This document shows positions 6,129 through 6,499 of a stretch of DNA of 6,499 bases, one piece after another. Position 1 is the stretch's first letter; each line of letters opens with the position of its first letter. Position numbers and translations under genes: made by a program. This DNA comes from Desulfobacteraceae bacterium (lineage in GTDB: Bacteria > Desulfobacterota > DSM-4660 > Desulfatiglandales > Desulfatiglandaceae), in contig JABMQV010000855.1 in NCBI GenBank assembly GCA_013203065.1, positions 1 to 6,499 of the forward strand, written 5' to 3'. A model generated the notes under the pieces. The model did not search any database. It saw nothing but the letters and a program-made list of their open reading frames with translations, and was not told the origin of the DNA.

Positions 6129-6499
6129 CTAATGAATGGCCCTCGATTCCGGGGGCAGCACCTTCCCCGGATTCCATATTCCCTGAGGGTCAAAAACCTT
6201 CTTGATCTGACGCATGAACGCCATATCCGTCTCTGAAAAGACAAGGGGCATCTCCTTGAGTTTTTCGATCCCGATACCATGTTCTCCGCTGATGGTTCCC
6301 CCTGCATCCGCACAGATTTTGAGGATCTCTGCGCCTGCCTCGCGCACCCTTTTTAGTTCTTCGGCGTTTCTCTCGTCGAAGAGGATGAGCGGGTGAAGGT
6401 TTCCATCCCCTGCATGAAAGACATTTCCGATGGCAAGATCGTATCTTTTCCCTACCTCCAGGACCTTTCCCAGGACCTCGGGGAGTTTGGTGCGAGGAA
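6129..6499 (-). CDS. glcD: GlcD-type FAD-linked 2-hydroxyacid dehydrogenase, C-terminal part (cut by window edge)
   Basis: The last 122 codons of the catalytic flavoprotein subunit, ending in TAG; the N-terminal FAD domain lies beyond 6499. The visible part is the FAD-oxidase C-terminal domain: PRTKLPEVLGKV, then VFHAGDGNLHPLILFD with both histidines (residues 28 and 35 of the visible part), then SGEHGIGIEK (70-79), and finally FDPQGIWNPGKVLP. In the related human D-2-hydroxyglutarate dehydrogenase, the two histidines and the glutamate of GEHG bind the metal that holds the substrate; all are kept here. The subunit should oxidise a D-2-hydroxy acid such as glycolate or D-lactate to the 2-oxo acid. 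The frame continues upstream of the GTG at 6347 without a stop to the window edge, so that codon is internal. It leads the glcDEF order and is followed by glcE after 66 bases. Confidence 0.92.
   Translation of the reverse strand, partial: PRTKLPEVLGKVLEVGKRYDLAIGNVFHAGDGNLHPLILFDERNAEELKRVREAGAEILKICADAGGTISGEHGIGIEKLKEMPLVFSETDMAFMRQIKKVFDPQGIWNPGKVLPPESRAIH

Noticed and set aside
6129..6347. A separate 72-residue gene starting at the GTG at 6347.
   Set aside because: The same frame continues without a stop to the window edge and encodes the VFHAGDGNLH part of GlcD, so the GTG is an internal valine codon.
1..6499. CRISPR arrays, tRNA or rRNA genes, insertion sequences, phage genes or attachment sites.
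   Set aside because: I saw no regularly spaced repeats, transposase or integrase motifs, or RNA gene signatures. The window is almost fully occupied by metabolic and transport genes.

Overview
The window reads as chromosomal DNA of a bacterium. All seven protein genes lie on the minus strand, so transcription runs from high to low coordinates. A three-part glycolate-oxidase-type complex with a HdrD/GlcF-like iron-sulfur subunit, a dehydrogenase close to YdfG, and a branched-chain-amino-acid-type (Liv/HAAT) ABC importer make up a gene mix typical of anaerobic Desulfobacterota (former Deltaproteobacteria). That assignment is an inference from gene content, not a marker-gene result.

Layout in the direction of transcription. 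(1) 6499-6129 is the C-terminal part of a GlcD-type FAD-linked 2-hydroxyacid dehydrogenase, cut by the window edge. (2) 6062-4617 is a long GlcE-type FAD-binding subunit starting at GTG. (3) 4604-3462 is a GlcF-type protein with two [4Fe-4S] motifs and two CCG domains. (4) 3442-2675 is a YdfG-like short-chain dehydrogenase. Gaps of 66, 12 and 19 bases suggest one operon. (5) 2674-2412 is non-coding. It holds two stem-loops that could end the first unit, a good sigma70-like promoter candidate and a strong ribosome binding site. (6) 2411-1209 is a secreted Liv-type substrate-binding protein. (7) 1208-1041 is non-coding and holds a perfect 12-bp inverted repeat just after the livK stop. (8) 1040-264 is LivG and (9) 271-1 is the start of LivF, overlapping livG by 8 bases. 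The permeases LivH and LivM are not in the window and may lie beyond position 1.

How the genes may work together: the importer brings a small carboxylate or amino acid into the cell. GlcD/E oxidises a 2-hydroxy acid to a 2-oxo acid and passes electrons through the GlcF iron-sulfur clusters to a membrane or soluble carrier. The NADP-type dehydrogenase would interconvert a hydroxy acid or semialdehyde with its oxo form. The actual substrate cannot be read from the sequence.

I found no RNA gene, mobile element, CRISPR array or clear new system. The most unusual things are in the junctions: overlapping alternative hairpins between livK and livG, and a 12-base junction in which glcE and glcF share one reading frame, separated only by two stops. 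Within the GlcE-like subunit, a degenerate metal motif and an apparent insertion also stand out.
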